From contig JACKBA010000020.1 of NCBI GenBank assembly GCA_020634815.1, positions 60,104 through 124,103 of the forward strand: a DNA stretch of 64,000 bases. Reading direction: 5' to 3'. Source of the DNA: Caldilineaceae bacterium. GTDB lineage: Bacteria; Chloroflexota; Anaerolineae; Caldilineales; Caldilineaceae. A program made the position numbers and the translations under genes. This document shows positions 63,192-64,000 of the stretch, piece by piece (position 1 is the stretch's first letter; each line of letters opens with the position of its first letter). A model generated the notes under the pieces. That model saw only the letters and a list, made by a program, of their open reading frames with translations. It was not told the DNA's origin and ran no database searches.

Positions 63192-63652
63192 GCGAACAGA
63201 TGAAAACTACCTTTTCGACGACCGTCACCCAGGCCGAGGGCATGAACGCAACCGGACTGCCGGTGCCGGCCGAAGCCGTCGCCGCGTTGGGGACATCGAA
63301 GCGCCCCAAGGTCGTGATCACAATCAACGGCGGCTACAGCTATCGCAGCACCGTCGCCGCCTATGGCGACGTCTTCATGCTGCCGCTGGCGGCCGAGCAT
63401 CGTACCGCGGCCGGCGTCAAGGCCGGCGACGTGGTGGAGATCACGCTGGAGCTGGATGTTGCGCCACGCACCGTCGACGTGCCGGACGATCTGGCCGCGG
63501 CGCTAGCCGCGCGGCCCGGCGCGACCGAAGCCTTCGCGGCGCTCTCCTACACCATGCGCAAGGAGCATGTGCGCCAGGTTGAATCGGCCAAGGCACAGGC
63601 GACGCGCGAGCGGCGCATTGCTGCAATCGTTGTCGGACTCGGGGGCGAGTAA
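63188..63652 (+). CDS. DUF1905 and YdeI-like protein
   Basis: 154 residues. The N-terminal half (FSTTVTQAEGMNATGLPVPAEAVAALG, KVVITINGGYSYRSTVAAYG) matches the DUF1905 barrel. The second half (ALAARPGATEAFAALSYTMRKEHVRQVESAKAQATRERRI) matches the helical YdeI/OmpD-associated domain. Function unknown. The ATG overlaps the stop of the HhH gene. Confidence 0.82.
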   Translation: MSEQMKTTFSTTVTQAEGMNATGLPVPAEAVAALGTSKRPKVVITINGGYSYRSTVAAYGDVFMLPLAAEHRTAAGVKAGDVVEITLELDVAPRTVDVPDDLAAALAARPGATEAFAALSYTMRKEHVRQVESAKAQATRERRIAAIVVGLGGE

Positions 63653-63654
63653 TC

Positions 63655-64000
63655 ATGACAACCACCAGCGACTTCCGCGTCGGCTATGCGCCGGTGAATG
63701 GCGTGGGCATGTATTACGAGGTGCACGGCGCCGGCGCACCACTGATTCTCATTCACGGTGGCTTTGGCGTCACAGGGATGTTTGCGCCGCTGCTGCCCGC
63801 CCTGGCTGCGCAACGCCAGGTCATCGCCGTGGAGTTGCAGGGCTTCGGCCACACTGCCGACATCGATCGCCCATTCCGCTACGAGTACTTTGCCGATGAT
63901 ATCGCCGCGCTCATCGACCACCTGGGGCTTGAGCAAGCTGACGTGCTGGGCTATTCGCTGGGCGGCGGCGTGGCGCTGCAAGCCGTCATTCGCCACCCGG
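63655..64000 (+). CDS. Alpha/beta hydrolase, partial
   Basis: 115 codons visible before the right edge. APLILIHGGFGVTGMFAPLLPAL forms the oxyanion region and VLGYSLGGGVALQA the nucleophile elbow with its Ser. The rest of the triad is beyond the window. Two bases separate it from the DUF1905 stop, so it belongs to the same operon. Confidence 0.88.
   Translation, partial: MTTTSDFRVGYAPVNGVGMYYEVHGAGAPLILIHGGFGVTGMFAPLLPALAAQRQVIAVELQGFGHTADIDRPFRYEYFADDIAALIDHLGLEQADVLGYSLGGGVALQAVIRHP

Overview
The window is chromosomal DNA from a high-GC bacterium. Very GC-rich housekeeping genes, frequent GTG starts, ATGA start/stop overlaps, a DnaQ-DinG fusion, several ABC sugar-type transport genes without their own ATPase, and many dispersed palindromic intergenic repeats fit a mesophilic Chloroflexota (Anaerolineae/Caldilineaceae-like) genome. 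That placement is an inference from style, not a marker-gene result. No rRNA or tRNA gene was seen.

Layout. (1) 1-5035, minus strand: Fe-S PD-(D/E)XK nuclease, recJ and a membrane glycosyltransferase cut by the left edge. (2) 5036-5746: a 69-bp inverted-repeat element and a frameshifted higA. (3) 5747-11906, minus: DnaQ-DinG helicase, ResB-like protein, uridine kinase and a GT4 glycosyltransferase in one operon. (4) 11907-16800: an accessory zone with a TumE-type toxin pair, a VapBC-like pair, a deleted HepT remnant, four copies of a 58-bp double-hairpin repeat, a four-hairpin structure, a 22-unit 21-bp minisatellite and one orphan gene between 88-bp direct repeats. (5) 16.9-31.5 kb: a defence island, visibly less GC-rich up to about 29.4 kb. 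It holds hsdM, hsdS, a DUF262/HNH (GmrSD-like) gene, an OLD-type ATPase-TOPRIM gene split by an IS1-like element, hsdR, a zinc-ribbon protein, an HExxH metallopeptidase, an HNH protein and a methyltransferase-HIT fusion. (6) 31.6-41.2 kb: MscS channel, solute-binding lipoprotein, second IR element, a broken duplicate of a GT2 gene, a Phd/PIN toxin-antitoxin pair, the intact GT2, a 106-bp repeat array, M14 carboxypeptidase and CtaG-like protein. (7) 41.1-51.3 kb: two divergent operons. On the minus strand are a solute-binding protein, two permeases, a GDPD phosphodiesterase and a HAD phosphatase. On the plus strand are a GntR/FCD regulator, a DapA-like aldolase, an OYE-like flavoenzyme and two Gfo/Idh/MocA oxidoreductases. 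One 21-bp palindrome carries the -10 boxes of both promoters. (8) 51.5-60.9 kb, mostly minus: lipoprotein, saccharopine-dehydrogenase-like enzyme, HerA-like ATPase, GT2, RmlD, Pcm, YheT-like hydrolase and DinB-like protein. (9) 61.0-64.0 kb, plus: ArsR with a promoter-embedded operator, a double SRPBCC protein, VOC protein, HhH protein, a DUF1905-like protein and an alpha/beta hydrolase cut by the right edge.

The most promising material is the defence island. A type I restriction system is interleaved with a type IV-like DUF262 gene and an OLD nuclease, and is followed by two little-described pairs: zinc ribbon plus HExxH peptidase, and HNH plus methyltransferase-HIT. The IS insertion in the OLD gene is clean: removing the IS and one copy of an 8-bp target duplication restores a 548-residue frame. 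The intergenic repeats form at least five distinct families and produce many false open frames that should not be annotated as proteins.
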